Positions 41,967 through 50,992 of a stretch of 64,000 nucleotides of DNA are shown here, one piece after another. The DNA comes from Clostridium sp. CAG:967 (GTDB lineage: Bacteria > Cyanobacteriota > Vampirovibrionia > Gastranaerophilales > Gastranaerophilaceae): NCBI GenBank assembly GCA_000433095.1, contig HF991463.1, positions 17,977-81,976 of the forward strand, read 5' to 3'. Made by a program: the position numbers and the translations under genes. Position 1 is the stretch's first letter, and every line of letters starts with the position of its first letter. Under the pieces are notes generated by a model that saw only the letters and a list, made by a program, of their open reading frames with translations, was not told the origin of the DNA and did not search any database.

Positions 41967-44104
41967 TGGAAAAAGATAAAATTAAACGATTTATAGATTG
42001 TTATGTGCCTGTAACTACTTGCAATTTAAGATGTCATTATTGCTATATTACACAGCAGAGAAAGTTCGATGCTTGTTTGCCCGAGTTCAAATATTCTGCT
42101 GACCATATTGCAAAAGCTTTGTCTAAAGAAAGACTTGGAGGTGTTTGCTGTATAAACTTTTGTGGCGGAGGAGAAACTTTATTGCCTCCTGAAATGATTA
42201 GCATTATTAGAAAGTTATTGGAAGAAGGTCATTATATAATGGTCGTTACTAATGGTACTGTTTCCAAAAGATTTGACGAAATTGCCCAAATGCCTAAGGA
42301 ACTCTTAGAAAGACTTTTCTTCAAATTTTCTTTCCATTATTTAGAACTTAAAAGAATTAATATGATGGATAAATTCTTTGATAATATTAGAAAAGTAAGA
42401 GATGCAGGTGCTTCTTTCACTCTTGAAATTACTCCGAGTGATGAGTTAATTCCATATATTGATGAAGTCAAAGAGGTTGCTTTAAAAAATGTTAAAGCCC
42501 TTCCTCATATTACGGTTGCACGTGATAATACACAATACGAACTGCCGATTTTAACATCTCATTCAAAAGCAGAGTATAAAAATATCTGGGGACAATTTAA
42601 ATCAGGATTGTTCAATTATAAATATTCAGTATTTAACAAAAAACGAAAAGAATTTTGTTATGCAGGTGATTGGACTTTCTATCTGAATATAGGTACAGGA
42701 GAAATGAAACAATGCTATAAAGGTGATATTCTCCAAAATATTTATGAAAATGTAGATGAACCTATCCGCTTTAGAGTTGTAGGCAACAACTGCAGGGAAT
42801 CTCATTGTTACAATGCCCACGCATTTTTAACTTTCGGTGCAATTCCGGAACTTAAATCTCCTACTTATACTGAAATGAGAGATAGGGAATGTACTGACGG
42901 AACCCACTGGTGCGGAGAAAAAGTCAGAGATTTCTTCTCGCAAAAATTAGTTAACAGTAACAAGACATTAAGTTTGAAACAGAAAAGAAAAATTAACAAA
43001 ATGTACAGAAAAAATAAATCTGTTAAATTATTGGAACAAGTATTTTCAGTTAAAAATGATTGTCCTAATAATAATGAAAAATCTCATAAAATTGTTACTG
43101 TTATGGGAGCACGAATAAAATTTAAAGTAAAGAATAAAAAATTCTTGCAAAATCAAATTTGTTCTTTAAAACAGGAGATTAATACATTAAAAGAAAACCA
43201 AAAAAACATAAGATTATATCTTGAGCTTGAAAGACTTGACAGACAAATAAAAGAAATGGCTCCTAAGGACCAGATGATATTTGTTTGTATCAACGGTATA
43301 GGCGATACTATGTTGTATGCTTCTTACTGGAAAGAACTTGAAGCCAAATACGGTACAAAAATATTCTGGGTGGTTGTTAAATCTCATGAAGTAATCATGA
43401 AAATGTACGGTATTACAAATTATATGGTTCTTGAAACTATGAGCGTTCAAAAACAAGGGACATTCTCAGAAGCAATCAATATGACAACCAAACCAGTCAA
43501 GGGTATTCCTTTCTACGCTCACTGGACATATAACAAAACTACACGTGTTAAAGAAGATTATTTCTTGGATTTTGTAAGAAATTCAATGGATTTAAAAGGC
43601 TTACCTTTAAACCACCCTGTTTGGTATCCTGAAATAAATGATGATTTAAAAGCTAAAATTGCTTGTATAAAAGATTTAAACAAAACTGTATTAATTTCAC
43701 CTGATGCAAGATGGTTACCGCTTAATGATGTAAATTTGTGGAATTCGTTAATAAAAGAACTCAAGGCAGAAGGTTTCGAAATTATAGTTAACGACTTTTT
43801 ACATAAGTTAAAATTAAACGGAGCCGTCTGCTGTTCTGATTTTACAACAGAAGAACTTGTAGCTTTATCACACAATTGTTATGCGACAGTTTCTCCAAGA
43901 AGCGGATTTACTGATATAATGCATGAACTCGGTGAAAAACTGTTTGTTATTTATTCAAATTGTGATTGGAAAAAATTGTTTACTTTAAACAGAATTTGTT
44001 CTACATCTGATGTAAATGAATATGTTAATACTCCTGATTTCAATGTAAAACAAGTCGTAAAAGATATTAAAAAAATATCTTGTAAAGAGGCAGCTAAAGT
44101 ATGA
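41966..44104 (+). CDS. fused radical SAM enzyme and GT9-like glycosyltransferase
   Basis: 712 residues from ATG at 41966, which shares a base with the preceding stop and has GGAG nine bases upstream; an ATG five codons earlier is less likely. The radical SAM cluster is CNLRCHYCY (Cys19, Cys23, Cys26), followed by FCGGGETLL. Additional Cys near 225-320 (FCYAGDW, KQCYKGD, NCRESHCYN, GTHWCGE) look like a SPASM-type auxiliary cluster. The locus module follows near 360-390. From about 435 a GT9-like domain starts: MIFVCINGIGDTMLYASYW, ISPDARWLPLND, ATVSPRSGFTD. It would modify and then transfer a sugar, or bind the product of one domain in the other. Confidence 0.8.
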   Translation: MEKDKIKRFIDCYVPVTTCNLRCHYCYITQQRKFDACLPEFKYSADHIAKALSKERLGGVCCINFCGGGETLLPPEMISIIRKLLEEGHYIMVVTNGTVSKRFDEIAQMPKELLERLFFKFSFHYLELKRINMMDKFFDNIRKVRDAGASFTLEITPSDELIPYIDEVKEVALKNVKALPHITVARDNTQYELPILTSHSKAEYKNIWGQFKSGLFNYKYSVFNKKRKEFCYAGDWTFYLNIGTGEMKQCYKGDILQNIYENVDEPIRFRVVGNNCRESHCYNAHAFLTFGAIPELKSPTYTEMRDRECTDGTHWCGEKVRDFFSQKLVNSNKTLSLKQKRKINKMYRKNKSVKLLEQVFSVKNDCPNNNEKSHKIVTVMGARIKFKVKNKKFLQNQICSLKQEINTLKENQKNIRLYLELERLDRQIKEMAPKDQMIFVCINGIGDTMLYASYWKELEAKYGTKIFWVVVKSHEVIMKMYGITNYMVLETMSVQKQGTFSEAINMTTKPVKGIPFYAHWTYNKTTRVKEDYFLDFVRNSMDLKGLPLNHPVWYPEINDDLKAKIACIKDLNKTVLISPDARWLPLNDVNLWNSLIKELKAEGFEIIVNDFLHKLKLNGAVCCSDFTTEELVALSHNCYATVSPRSGFTDIMHELGEKLFVIYSNCDWKKLFTLNRICSTSDVNEYVNTPDFNVKQVVKDIKKISCKEAAKV

Positions 44105-44694
44105 TTTTAACTTATCATAAAGTTTCATTTATCAAAAATGATAAAATTACCGTTAATGTTTGGAATTTTATCATGCAGATGTATGCAATAAGAAAAAAAA
44201 TTGTTGTATATCTCGACGATTATGACTTGAATGATAATAATCAGGTTGTTTTAAGGTTTGACGACGGTTACAAAAGTGTATTAAAATATGCTGTACCTGT
44301 TCTTAAATTCTTTGGTTATCCTTTTGAAGTTTTTATTGTTGAAGATTTCTTTAACAGAGGAGAAAAAGGTGATAAAAATTTTTTAAATAAAAAAGATTTG
44401 GAGAAGATAATAAAATCAGGAGGTCGACTTCAATATCATACAAAATCCCATCCGGATTTAAGTATCATTGAAGATGAAGAAATCTTAAAAACAGAATTGA
44501 TTTGTCCTGAATATATTAAGCAACTGGATAAAAACGGCTTTAAATTCTTGGCATATCCTTTTTGGAAATATAATTCCAAATCAATTGAATATGTTCAAAA
44601 ATTATATAATGGAGCTTGTTCGGGTAACGGCTTTGCTGAAAATAATAAATATTCTATGGATGGAATAAGGGTAGAGGCAAATACTAAAATATAA
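44101..44694 (+). CDS. NodB-type polysaccharide deacetylase
   Basis: 197 residues. The NodB signature is VVLRFDDGYKSVLKYA (general base D and metal-binding D), the metal His are in YHTKSHPDLS (HxxxH) and the third conserved block is AYPFWKYN. It removes an acetyl group from an N-acetylated sugar. It begins four bases before the stop of the radical SAM fusion gene. There is no signal peptide, so it may act on cytoplasmic, lipid-linked intermediates. Confidence 0.85.
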   Translation: MILTYHKVSFIKNDKITVNVWNFIMQMYAIRKKIVVYLDDYDLNDNNQVVLRFDDGYKSVLKYAVPVLKFFGYPFEVFIVEDFFNRGEKGDKNFLNKKDLEKIIKSGGRLQYHTKSHPDLSIIEDEEILKTELICPEYIKQLDKNGFKFLAYPFWKYNSKSIEYVQKLYNGACSGNGFAENNKYSMDGIRVEANTKI

Positions 44695-44704
44695 AGGAGA
44701 AATT

Positions 44705-45910
44705 ATGTCTAAATTGTTGGAAAATATATTATCTGTGAAAAATCATGGAGATCATAAAACTTTTACTTTAATGGGAGTAAAGTTTAGATTTAGAAATGAA
44801 AAAGTTATACAAAAAAGAATTCTTTCAGGTTTATATGAAACCAGAGATAATATTGCTAAACTAAGCAGCAAGGTTGTATGCGTTAATAATGAAGAAAGAA
44901 AGAAATGGGTAATCGAAAATATTGGCAACAAAGACTTTTATGAACAAGAATTGCTTATATACAATACTTTTGAACAGATGAAAGCAAGAAAACTTTATCC
45001 TGTTTTCAGAGATAGAATTTCAAGAGGTAAAATGATTTTGTCTATGAAAGTTTTTCAAGAGCGTTATCCTGAATATAACGGGTTCTTATTTACAGATGTC
45101 CAGGGATTAGAAAATGATTTTAAGGTTTATAACAAAGATGATATTAAGAGTATGAACCCGGATACTGATATGGCAATTCTTGCATATAATCAGGATTATG
45201 TTGCTCTGGATTTAATCGACGAGCTTAATAAATATAATATAAAATATTATGCGGCTATACAGTCCTTTCCTCATGCAAGATATTTTCATACGGATGAAAA
45301 TGCCTTAAAAGTTTTAGATGAAGAATCAATGTCTGACAGCTGGCATTTCTGTCCGGTAGATTTTGAAAATATATTTCAGGCTATTAAGGCAAGCAATACA
45401 CTCGAAGGTGATTACGTTGAAATAGGTACTTTTAAAGGAGATTCAGCTTCTGCTGCCTTAAATTATATGAAGAAAACAGGTATAAATAAAAGAGCATATT
45501 TTATTGATACATACGAAGGTTTTAATTATGAACAAGCTTTTAAATCCAATGATACTTTTTGGAAAAAGGGGCATACAAATACTTCTTATGACAATGTTAA
45601 AGAAAGACTGTCAAAATATGATAATGCAAATGTCGTTAAAGGTAATATAATTTCTGATGAGTTGCCGGCTGAGATTGAGAAAATTTGTGTTGCAAATATT
45701 GATGTTGACCTGTATGAAGCAGTAAAAGCAGCATTATATAAGGTTAAAGATAAAGTAGTGAAAAATGGTATAATTATTGCTGAAGACTACGGGCACACTC
45801 CGACTTTAATCGGCGGACAAAAAGCGGTAGATGAATTTATTGAAGAAAATAAAAACGATTTCATTCCTCTTTATATGAACAGCGGACAAATGTTTTTAAT
45901 TAAAAAATAA
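44705..45910 (+). CDS. TylF/macrocin-type O-methyltransferase with LGIK-like module
   Basis: 401 residues. Residues 1-35 hold a variant of the locus module (ENILSVKNHGDHKTFTLMG, KFRFRNEK). The middle is unassigned. From about 235 there is an AdoMet-dependent methyltransferase of the TylF family: GDYVEIGTFKGDSASAALNY, FIDTYEGFNYEQ, VANIDVDLYEAVKAAL and IIAEDYGHTPTLIGG. TylF-like proteins methylate sugar hydroxyls in surface glycans. A clear AAGGAG site precedes the ATG. Confidence 0.85.
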   Translation: MSKLLENILSVKNHGDHKTFTLMGVKFRFRNEKVIQKRILSGLYETRDNIAKLSSKVVCVNNEERKKWVIENIGNKDFYEQELLIYNTFEQMKARKLYPVFRDRISRGKMILSMKVFQERYPEYNGFLFTDVQGLENDFKVYNKDDIKSMNPDTDMAILAYNQDYVALDLIDELNKYNIKYYAAIQSFPHARYFHTDENALKVLDEESMSDSWHFCPVDFENIFQAIKASNTLEGDYVEIGTFKGDSASAALNYMKKTGINKRAYFIDTYEGFNYEQAFKSNDTFWKKGHTNTSYDNVKERLSKYDNANVVKGNIISDELPAEIEKICVANIDVDLYEAVKAALYKVKDKVVKNGIIIAEDYGHTPTLIGGQKAVDEFIEENKNDFIPLYMNSGQMFLIKK

Positions 45911-45927
45911 TAGGAAATTTATAACAA

Positions 45928-48795
45928 ATGCAAAAAGAGCTTTTAAAGAATATATTTAATAAAATAAAAGAAAACTCCAATATTAATTTATCACTTATTC
46001 AACAAAATTCTTTGAAAATTAACCTTGAACGCCAGGTAGGTTATATTTGTAAAGATAGGCATAGTGAATACAAAAAATATTGGCTGACTTTGGCATTTTC
46101 TGATGCTCAAAAATACCGTTTAAAAAAGACTGTAGATAATATAACAGATAAATCATTAGTTTGGTCTAAATATTTTGAATTTATTATGCCTGTTTCATAC
46201 GGTGAATGTGATAATGTCTATTATGTCTTATATCCTTTCCTAGAGAATACATCTAGAGGTCAATATGGTGATGTCAAGATTTATGAAGATATTTTATATG
46301 ATATTTATGAAAAAGAATCTTATACTGTGAAACTTACTCCGGAAAAGATTAATGAAATTATGAATAGTATTGTAGAAGAAAGATGTCCTGATAATACTAT
46401 AAGCCGGGAAAATTTCATTAATAGTGAAGCTTTTATTGAATATAGAGAACTTTTAAGCAGTTACGATGAGATAGAAATGGTTCGTTCTCATTGCGATTTT
46501 AAACCCCAAAACATAATAAATTGTCAAAATAAAAAATATTTAATAGGATTTGAATTCGGCGGAATTGATTTGCCGGTCGGATTTGATTTATTCTGCCTCA
46601 GACGTGGCACTGTTGAGAAAAATTATTCTGATGTTCCGTATAAAGAACTTCATGAGATATTTTGCAAATTCCATCATGTGGGAGATGGTGTATCATGGTT
46701 AAAATATTGCAATCCGATTGTAAAACTTGATAAGGGACGTCAATTTATTAAAATTCTTGAAAATGGAAAATTCACAACTATTGATATTAAGCAAAATTTT
46801 CCTATTTATAAACTCGATTTGTTAATTGATTTTCAAAATATAGAAATTTCTTCAGCAGCTGTATTTAAGCTGGTTAAACTGATTTATAAAAAATATAATA
46901 ATAACTATATAATAAGATTTCAAAATTGTCCTTTCTGGTTCGAAAGGCTTACACAGGATGAGGAAAACGTGCTTTCGTTTTCGGGTGTAATTAATAAAGA
47001 CTATGAAGAACCTAAAAATTTTATTGATTATTTAAAATCTACACAGGCTTATGTAAATTATTCTAAAATTATGCCTTATGTTAAACCATACTGGTTTAGA
47101 GCACTGTTAGCAGTTCTCATTTGTATCCCTATAGGTTCTTTGGATGCTGTAATTGCTTTATCTTTAAAACCTTATATGGATTTGGTTATGGTTGACAAAT
47201 CAGTTCAATCGCCAATGTATATTCCTTTTGCAATTGTAGCTTTTACATCTGTTCAGGGATTTTTAAATTATTTTGCGACTTATATGAACACCTGGGTTGG
47301 AACAAAAATTACAAACGACCTGAAGTTTGATTTGTATAAAAAAATGCTTACCCTGGAAACAGCTTATTTTGATAAGAAGAAATCCGGAGATATTGTTTTT
47401 AGATTTAATAACGATGCAGATGCTGCCTGTGCAGGACTGTTAGATAATTTAAAAACTTTTGTTTCAAGATTATTTTCTTCTCTTTCGCTTGTATGTGTAT
47501 TATTTTATAATTCATGGCAGCTTGCATTGATTGCTGTATTTGTTCTTGGATGCGCATTTTTACCGTTGACCAAAATCCGTAAGAGAATTAAGGATGTTCT
47601 TGATAAATCTATTTCAATTACAGCCTCAATTATTACTTCGTATAATGAAAGTTTTGCAGGAAACAAAACTATCGCTTCTTATAATCTTGATAAGATTCAG
47701 GAAACAAAATTTAAAAATATTTTAAATTCATTATTTTCTTTAAAAATAAAACTTATTCAACGAACTTCATGGTTGTCACCTATGATGCACGTTATAGTAT
47801 CTGTAGGTATCGGGATAGCTATAGCTTACGGAAGTCATTTAATTTTGACAAATCAAATTACAAGCGGTAATTTTGTTTCATTTATTACTGCTTTAATTAT
47901 GTTGTATACTCCTATTAAAAATCTCGGCAATAACTTTAATGCTGTTCAATTTTCTTTCCTGGCTATTGAAAGAGTATTTAGTATACTTGAGTCAGAACCT
48001 AAGATTAAAGATAGTGAAAATGCCGTTGTATTAAATAATATTGGAACAATAGAATTTAAAGACGTTAATTTTGAATATGTTAGAAATAAACCTGTGTTAA
48101 AAAATATAAATTTAAAAGTAACAGCAGGAGAAACTATTGCTCTGGTTGGGAACTCCGGAGGTGGAAAATCAACTATAGTAAGTCTTATTCCAAGATTTTA
48201 TGATGTTGTATCAGGTGGAATATTAATTGACGGCATAGATATCAGAAATCTGACACTTAAATCTTTAAGACAAAATATTGCTATTGTTTTTCAGGACAAT
48301 TTCTTGTTTTCCGGAACCATAAGAGATAATGTTATGCTGGGGAATGAAAATGCGACTGAAAAGGATGTTGAGAAAGCCATTAAAATGGCATATCTCGATG
48401 ATTTTATAGCAGGGTTGTCAAATGGTTTGGATACGCAAATAGGCGAACGTGGAATTCTTTTATCAGGCGGGCAAAAGCAAAGAGTTGCAATTGCACGTGC
48501 TTTTCTTAAGAATGCTCCAATTGTAATTTTAGATGAGGCAACTTCTGCTTTGGACAATAAAGCAGAGGCAATTGTTCAGAAGGCTATTGACAATTTAATG
48601 CAGGATAAAACAGTATTTGTAATCGCTCACAGACTTTCTACAATCCAGAATGCTGATAAAATTGTAGTTATTAATGAAGGTGAAATCGCTGAAACCGGAA
48701 ACCATGAAGAACTTCTTAAGATTGATAACGGCGCATACAAAATGCTTTATGAAATGCAATTTAAAAAGCAGGCAGCAGAAGTATTAGCAAAGTAA
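45928..48795 (+). CDS. fused kinase-like domain and ABC-type polysaccharide flippase (MsbA/PglK-like)
   Basis: 955 residues. The N-terminal 250 residues resemble an APH kinase: RSHCDFKPQNIIN (HxDxxxxN, near 187-194), then LIGFEFGG where the usual metal-binding Asp is Gly, so it may be inactive or altered. A second unassigned segment lies at 260-380. The C-terminal 570 residues are an ABC exporter: membrane region about 387-700, Walker A GNSGGGKST near 739, signature LSGGQKQRVAIARAF near 844 and Walker B IVILDEATSALD. MsbA-like ABC transporters flip lipid-linked glycans; the kinase fusion is unusual. No Wzx/Wzy is in the locus. Confidence 0.85.
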   Translation: MQKELLKNIFNKIKENSNINLSLIQQNSLKINLERQVGYICKDRHSEYKKYWLTLAFSDAQKYRLKKTVDNITDKSLVWSKYFEFIMPVSYGECDNVYYVLYPFLENTSRGQYGDVKIYEDILYDIYEKESYTVKLTPEKINEIMNSIVEERCPDNTISRENFINSEAFIEYRELLSSYDEIEMVRSHCDFKPQNIINCQNKKYLIGFEFGGIDLPVGFDLFCLRRGTVEKNYSDVPYKELHEIFCKFHHVGDGVSWLKYCNPIVKLDKGRQFIKILENGKFTTIDIKQNFPIYKLDLLIDFQNIEISSAAVFKLVKLIYKKYNNNYIIRFQNCPFWFERLTQDEENVLSFSGVINKDYEEPKNFIDYLKSTQAYVNYSKIMPYVKPYWFRALLAVLICIPIGSLDAVIALSLKPYMDLVMVDKSVQSPMYIPFAIVAFTSVQGFLNYFATYMNTWVGTKITNDLKFDLYKKMLTLETAYFDKKKSGDIVFRFNNDADAACAGLLDNLKTFVSRLFSSLSLVCVLFYNSWQLALIAVFVLGCAFLPLTKIRKRIKDVLDKSISITASIITSYNESFAGNKTIASYNLDKIQETKFKNILNSLFSLKIKLIQRTSWLSPMMHVIVSVGIGIAIAYGSHLILTNQITSGNFVSFITALIMLYTPIKNLGNNFNAVQFSFLAIERVFSILESEPKIKDSENAVVLNNIGTIEFKDVNFEYVRNKPVLKNINLKVTAGETIALVGNSGGGKSTIVSLIPRFYDVVSGGILIDGIDIRNLTLKSLRQNIAIVFQDNFLFSGTIRDNVMLGNENATEKDVEKAIKMAYLDDFIAGLSNGLDTQIGERGILLSGGQKQRVAIARAFLKNAPIVILDEATSALDNKAEAIVQKAIDNLMQDKTVFVIAHRLSTIQNADKIVVINEGEIAETGNHEELLKIDNGAYKMLYEMQFKKQAAEVLAK

Positions 48796-48816
48796 TGAAA
48801 TAGGGGAGCTGACACA

Positions 48817-49620
48817 TTGGAAAATATTAAACAATCAATAAAAATAAAAAATATTGAGTTTTTACGATTTATTTTTTCTATATTTATTGTATATTTTCAT
48901 CTTGTTGCAGGTTATTTATATATAAAGTTAGGTGATTCCGTTGAGTTATATAATAAATTACATCACCACTGCAACGGGCAATTATGTGTAGAATACTTTT
49001 TTGTAATTGCAGGTTTCTTTTTAATTACAAAAACTAATTTTAATACTGATATAATAGACTTTGCAAAGAAAAAAATTATTAGATTATGGCCTGTTCTGGC
49101 TTTTACGATATGTTTATACTGGCTTTTATCTTTATTTACTCCAATAGAATTTTGCAAGTACTCTAATCTTCTTACTATTTTATTAATTGATAATATAGGA
49201 ATAAATACGGCTTTTGGCAACATGATTTCAACATGGTTTGTATCTGCATTATTTTGGTGTACTCTTCTGTATTTTTATATATTAAAAAACGTGTCTTCAA
49301 AACATGTAAATTTTTTAATAGTATCGCTGGTAATTTTGGCATTATCTGCAAAAATTCATTCAAACGGAATGTCTTCTAAAGATGTATTTGTTCTTAATAA
49401 TATAGGTTTATTAAGAGGAATTTATTGTATTGGTTTGGGATATTTTATAGGTAAGATATTCCTGAAAACTCGGGGGGGGGGGGGTTTTTTTGCTTTTGAT
49501 AATATTTGGAAAAATTGGGGGGCGGTTTTCAGCTTTAGACAATATATGGAAAAAATTAATATATACGGGTATAGAGGGTTATCTTTTGATAACGGTTGTT
49601 TACAATACTGTATGTTATAA
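48817..49620 (+). CDS. acyltransferase 3 family protein, N-terminal part (OFF-phase frameshift)
   Basis: 267 residues from TTG at 48817 (AGGGGAG upstream). KIKNIEFLRFIFSIFIVYF, FFVIAGFFLITK and later segments are the multi-pass membrane acyltransferase_3 (OafA/NolL) family, which O-acetylates surface glycans. The native frame ends in a G13 tract at 49472-49484 after GLGYFIGKIFLKT. Beyond it the frame reads a short foreign tail to 49620, while the rest of the family sequence continues in another frame at 49490-50002. Removing one G, or adding two, would join the two halves. Confidence 0.75.
   Translation: MENIKQSIKIKNIEFLRFIFSIFIVYFHLVAGYLYIKLGDSVELYNKLHHHCNGQLCVEYFFVIAGFFLITKTNFNTDIIDFAKKKIIRLWPVLAFTICLYWLLSLFTPIEFCKYSNLLTILLIDNIGINTAFGNMISTWFVSALFWCTLLYFYILKNVSSKHVNFLIVSLVILALSAKIHSNGMSSKDVFVLNNIGLLRGIYCIGLGYFIGKIFLKTRGGGGFFAFDNIWKNWGAVFSFRQYMEKINIYGYRGLSFDNGCLQYCML
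49472..49557 (+). repeat. poly-G tract (G13) heading a duplicated segment
   Basis: Thirteen G at 49472-49484, then TTTTTTTGCTTTTGATAAT and ATTTGGAAAAATT. This is followed by G6-CGG at 49517-49525 and a diverged copy (TTTTCAGCTTTAGACAAT, ATATGGAAAAAATT) ending near 49557. Both copies can be read as FxAxDNIWK(N/K), though they lie in different frames here. It is a G-headed tandem duplication of about 41 bases. Confidence 0.8.
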
Positions 49621-50002
49621 GTCTAAATCGCCTGATATTTATTTGTTTTATCTCATTACTTTTTGTTTATTGTTCTGGCTTTTTGTTAATCAAAAAGGCT
49701 ATTTGAGTAAGTTATTTAATCAAAATTTTTCTGTATTTTTAGGCAAATATTCTTATTCAATATTTATAATACATCCTGTTGTACTTAACCTTTTCAGAGA
49801 ATATATATGGAAAATACATCCGAATTTTGTTATAAGTTACCCGATAATTAATTTGTTTGTGCCGCTTGTTTGTTCTGTTTTGGCAGGAATTGTTGTTTAT
49901 CATCTGGTAGAAAAACCTGCATATAATTACCTTAAATCAAAATGGTTTCCCGTTAAAACAAATGCTGATAATTTGAATAATATTATACTTTCTTCGCATT
50001 AA
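49490..50002 (+). CDS. acyltransferase 3 family protein, C-terminal part
   Basis: Open frame of 170 residues in the frame after the G13 tract. It reads GRFSALDNIWKKLIYTGIEG, then hydrophobic membrane segments (YLLITVVYNTVCY, IYLFYLITFCLLFWLFV) and ends with the acyltransferase_3 feature YSYSIFIIHPVVLNLF and a final span (LVCSVLAGIVVYHLVEKP). The codon use and family match show this was joined to the gene at 48817. No ribosome-binding site of its own is obvious, so it is read only when the tract restores the frame. Confidence 0.7.
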   Translation: MLLIIFGKIGGRFSALDNIWKKLIYTGIEGYLLITVVYNTVCYKSKSPDIYLFYLITFCLLFWLFVNQKGYLSKLFNQNFSVFLGKYSYSIFIIHPVVLNLFREYIWKIHPNFVISYPIINLFVPLVCSVLAGIVVYHLVEKPAYNYLKSKWFPVKTNADNLNNIILSSH

Positions 50003-50058
50003 AACCTACCCGTCATAGTAAATAATGTATTTGTTCACACTAACGAAAGGATGTTGCT

Positions 50059-50352
50059 ATGAAAAACGAAAAAGATAAGGAAACAATGAAAGAAAAAATG
50101 CATGATGCTGCCGATAAAGTAAAAGAGAAGGCGCATGCTATGAAAGAAGATATTAAAGAAGGTGCGGAAAAAGTAAAAGACAAAGCTCATGAACTAAAGG
50201 AAAACATTAAGGATAAGGCTCATGATGCTAAAGAAAAAATCGCAGAAAAAGCGGAAGATATAAAAGAAAAGCACCAGAAAGATAAAGAAGAAAAAGACGA
50301 GAAAAAAATCGCTAAAGATAAAGAAAAATTAATTAAAGACGAAGAAAAATAA
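50059..50352 (+). CDS. LEA/apolipoprotein-like amphipathic repeat protein
   Basis: 97 residues made of Lys, Glu, Asp, Ala and His in an 11-residue period (for example KEKAHAMKEDI, KEGAEKVKDKA, HELKENIKDKA). This matches group 3 LEA-type or YtxH-like stress proteins, which are disordered and fold into amphipathic helices on membranes or during drying. No signal peptide. GAAAGGATG upstream. It is monocistronic and ends at a terminator. The role is likely in stress protection, from family style only. Confidence 0.75.
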   Translation: MKNEKDKETMKEKMHDAADKVKEKAHAMKEDIKEGAEKVKDKAHELKENIKDKAHDAKEKIAEKAEDIKEKHQKDKEEKDEKKIAKDKEKLIKDEEK

Positions 50353-50357
50353 AACTT

Positions 50358-50388
50358 AAAAAAAAGAGGCTTTTAAAGCCTCTTTTTT
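50358..50388 (+). terminator. bidirectional terminator
   Basis: AGAGGCTTT-T-AAAGCCTCT flanked by A and T runs, between the LEA-like gene and the convergent ankyrin gene. Confidence 0.85.
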
Positions 50389-50965
50389 ATTCTATTTCTT
50401 TATAACGTCTTAAAACAGTATCTTTTATATAAGAATCATCTGATTTTAAAGCATTTATTAAAACTTCATTATCAGGTTTTGCTCCTGCATTAACTAAAAC
50501 TTCAACGATTTTAGGCTGTTTCTTTTTTATTGCATATACTAATGGTTTTGTGTAACCTGCTTCTTTATTAACATCAGCACCGTAAGCAATTAAAGTGCCA
50601 ACAATTTTGACATCTTTATTTCTTATTGCCATAATTAGCGGAGTCAGTCCGCCTATTTCTTTGTTTGGATCTACATTGTTATCAAGAAGTAATTTGACAA
50701 CTTCATCTTGCTTACTTGCAATAGCCATATAAATTGCAGGCGTTCCCATAAATGTAGAATCAGGGCTCATACCCGACTTCAAAAATAAGTTAACAAGCTG
50801 CACATTACCATTACTTATAGCCTGAAAAAAGTTCCAGGTGTTGTATTTAATATTTTGTGCTTGAATTTGTGCAATATACAATTGGTGCATATCTGTTTCA
50901 GCATCAGCAAATGCTGCTGTTTGTAGGACCATAACCATGAACAAGCAAGCTAATAATTTTTTCAT
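50387..50965 (-). CDS. secreted ankyrin-repeat protein
   Basis: 192 residues with a signal peptide (MKKLLACLFMVMVLQTAAFA). About four ankyrin repeats follow: NVQLVNLFLKSGMSPDS, DEVVKLLLDNNVDPNKE, DVKIVGTLIAYGADVNKE and QPKIVEVLVNAGAKPDN, with typical TPLxxAI helices. It should bind a protein in the periplasm or outside the cell. The gene is 27 bases downstream of the SulP transporter gene on the same strand and is probably cotranscribed with it. Partner unknown. Confidence 0.85.
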   Translation of the reverse strand: MKKLLACLFMVMVLQTAAFADAETDMHQLYIAQIQAQNIKYNTWNFFQAISNGNVQLVNLFLKSGMSPDSTFMGTPAIYMAIASKQDEVVKLLLDNNVDPNKEIGGLTPLIMAIRNKDVKIVGTLIAYGADVNKEAGYTKPLVYAIKKKQPKIVEVLVNAGAKPDNEVLINALKSDDSYIKDTVLRRYKEIE

Positions 50966-50992
50966 ATATTCTTCCTCCTAAAAGCTATCTTA

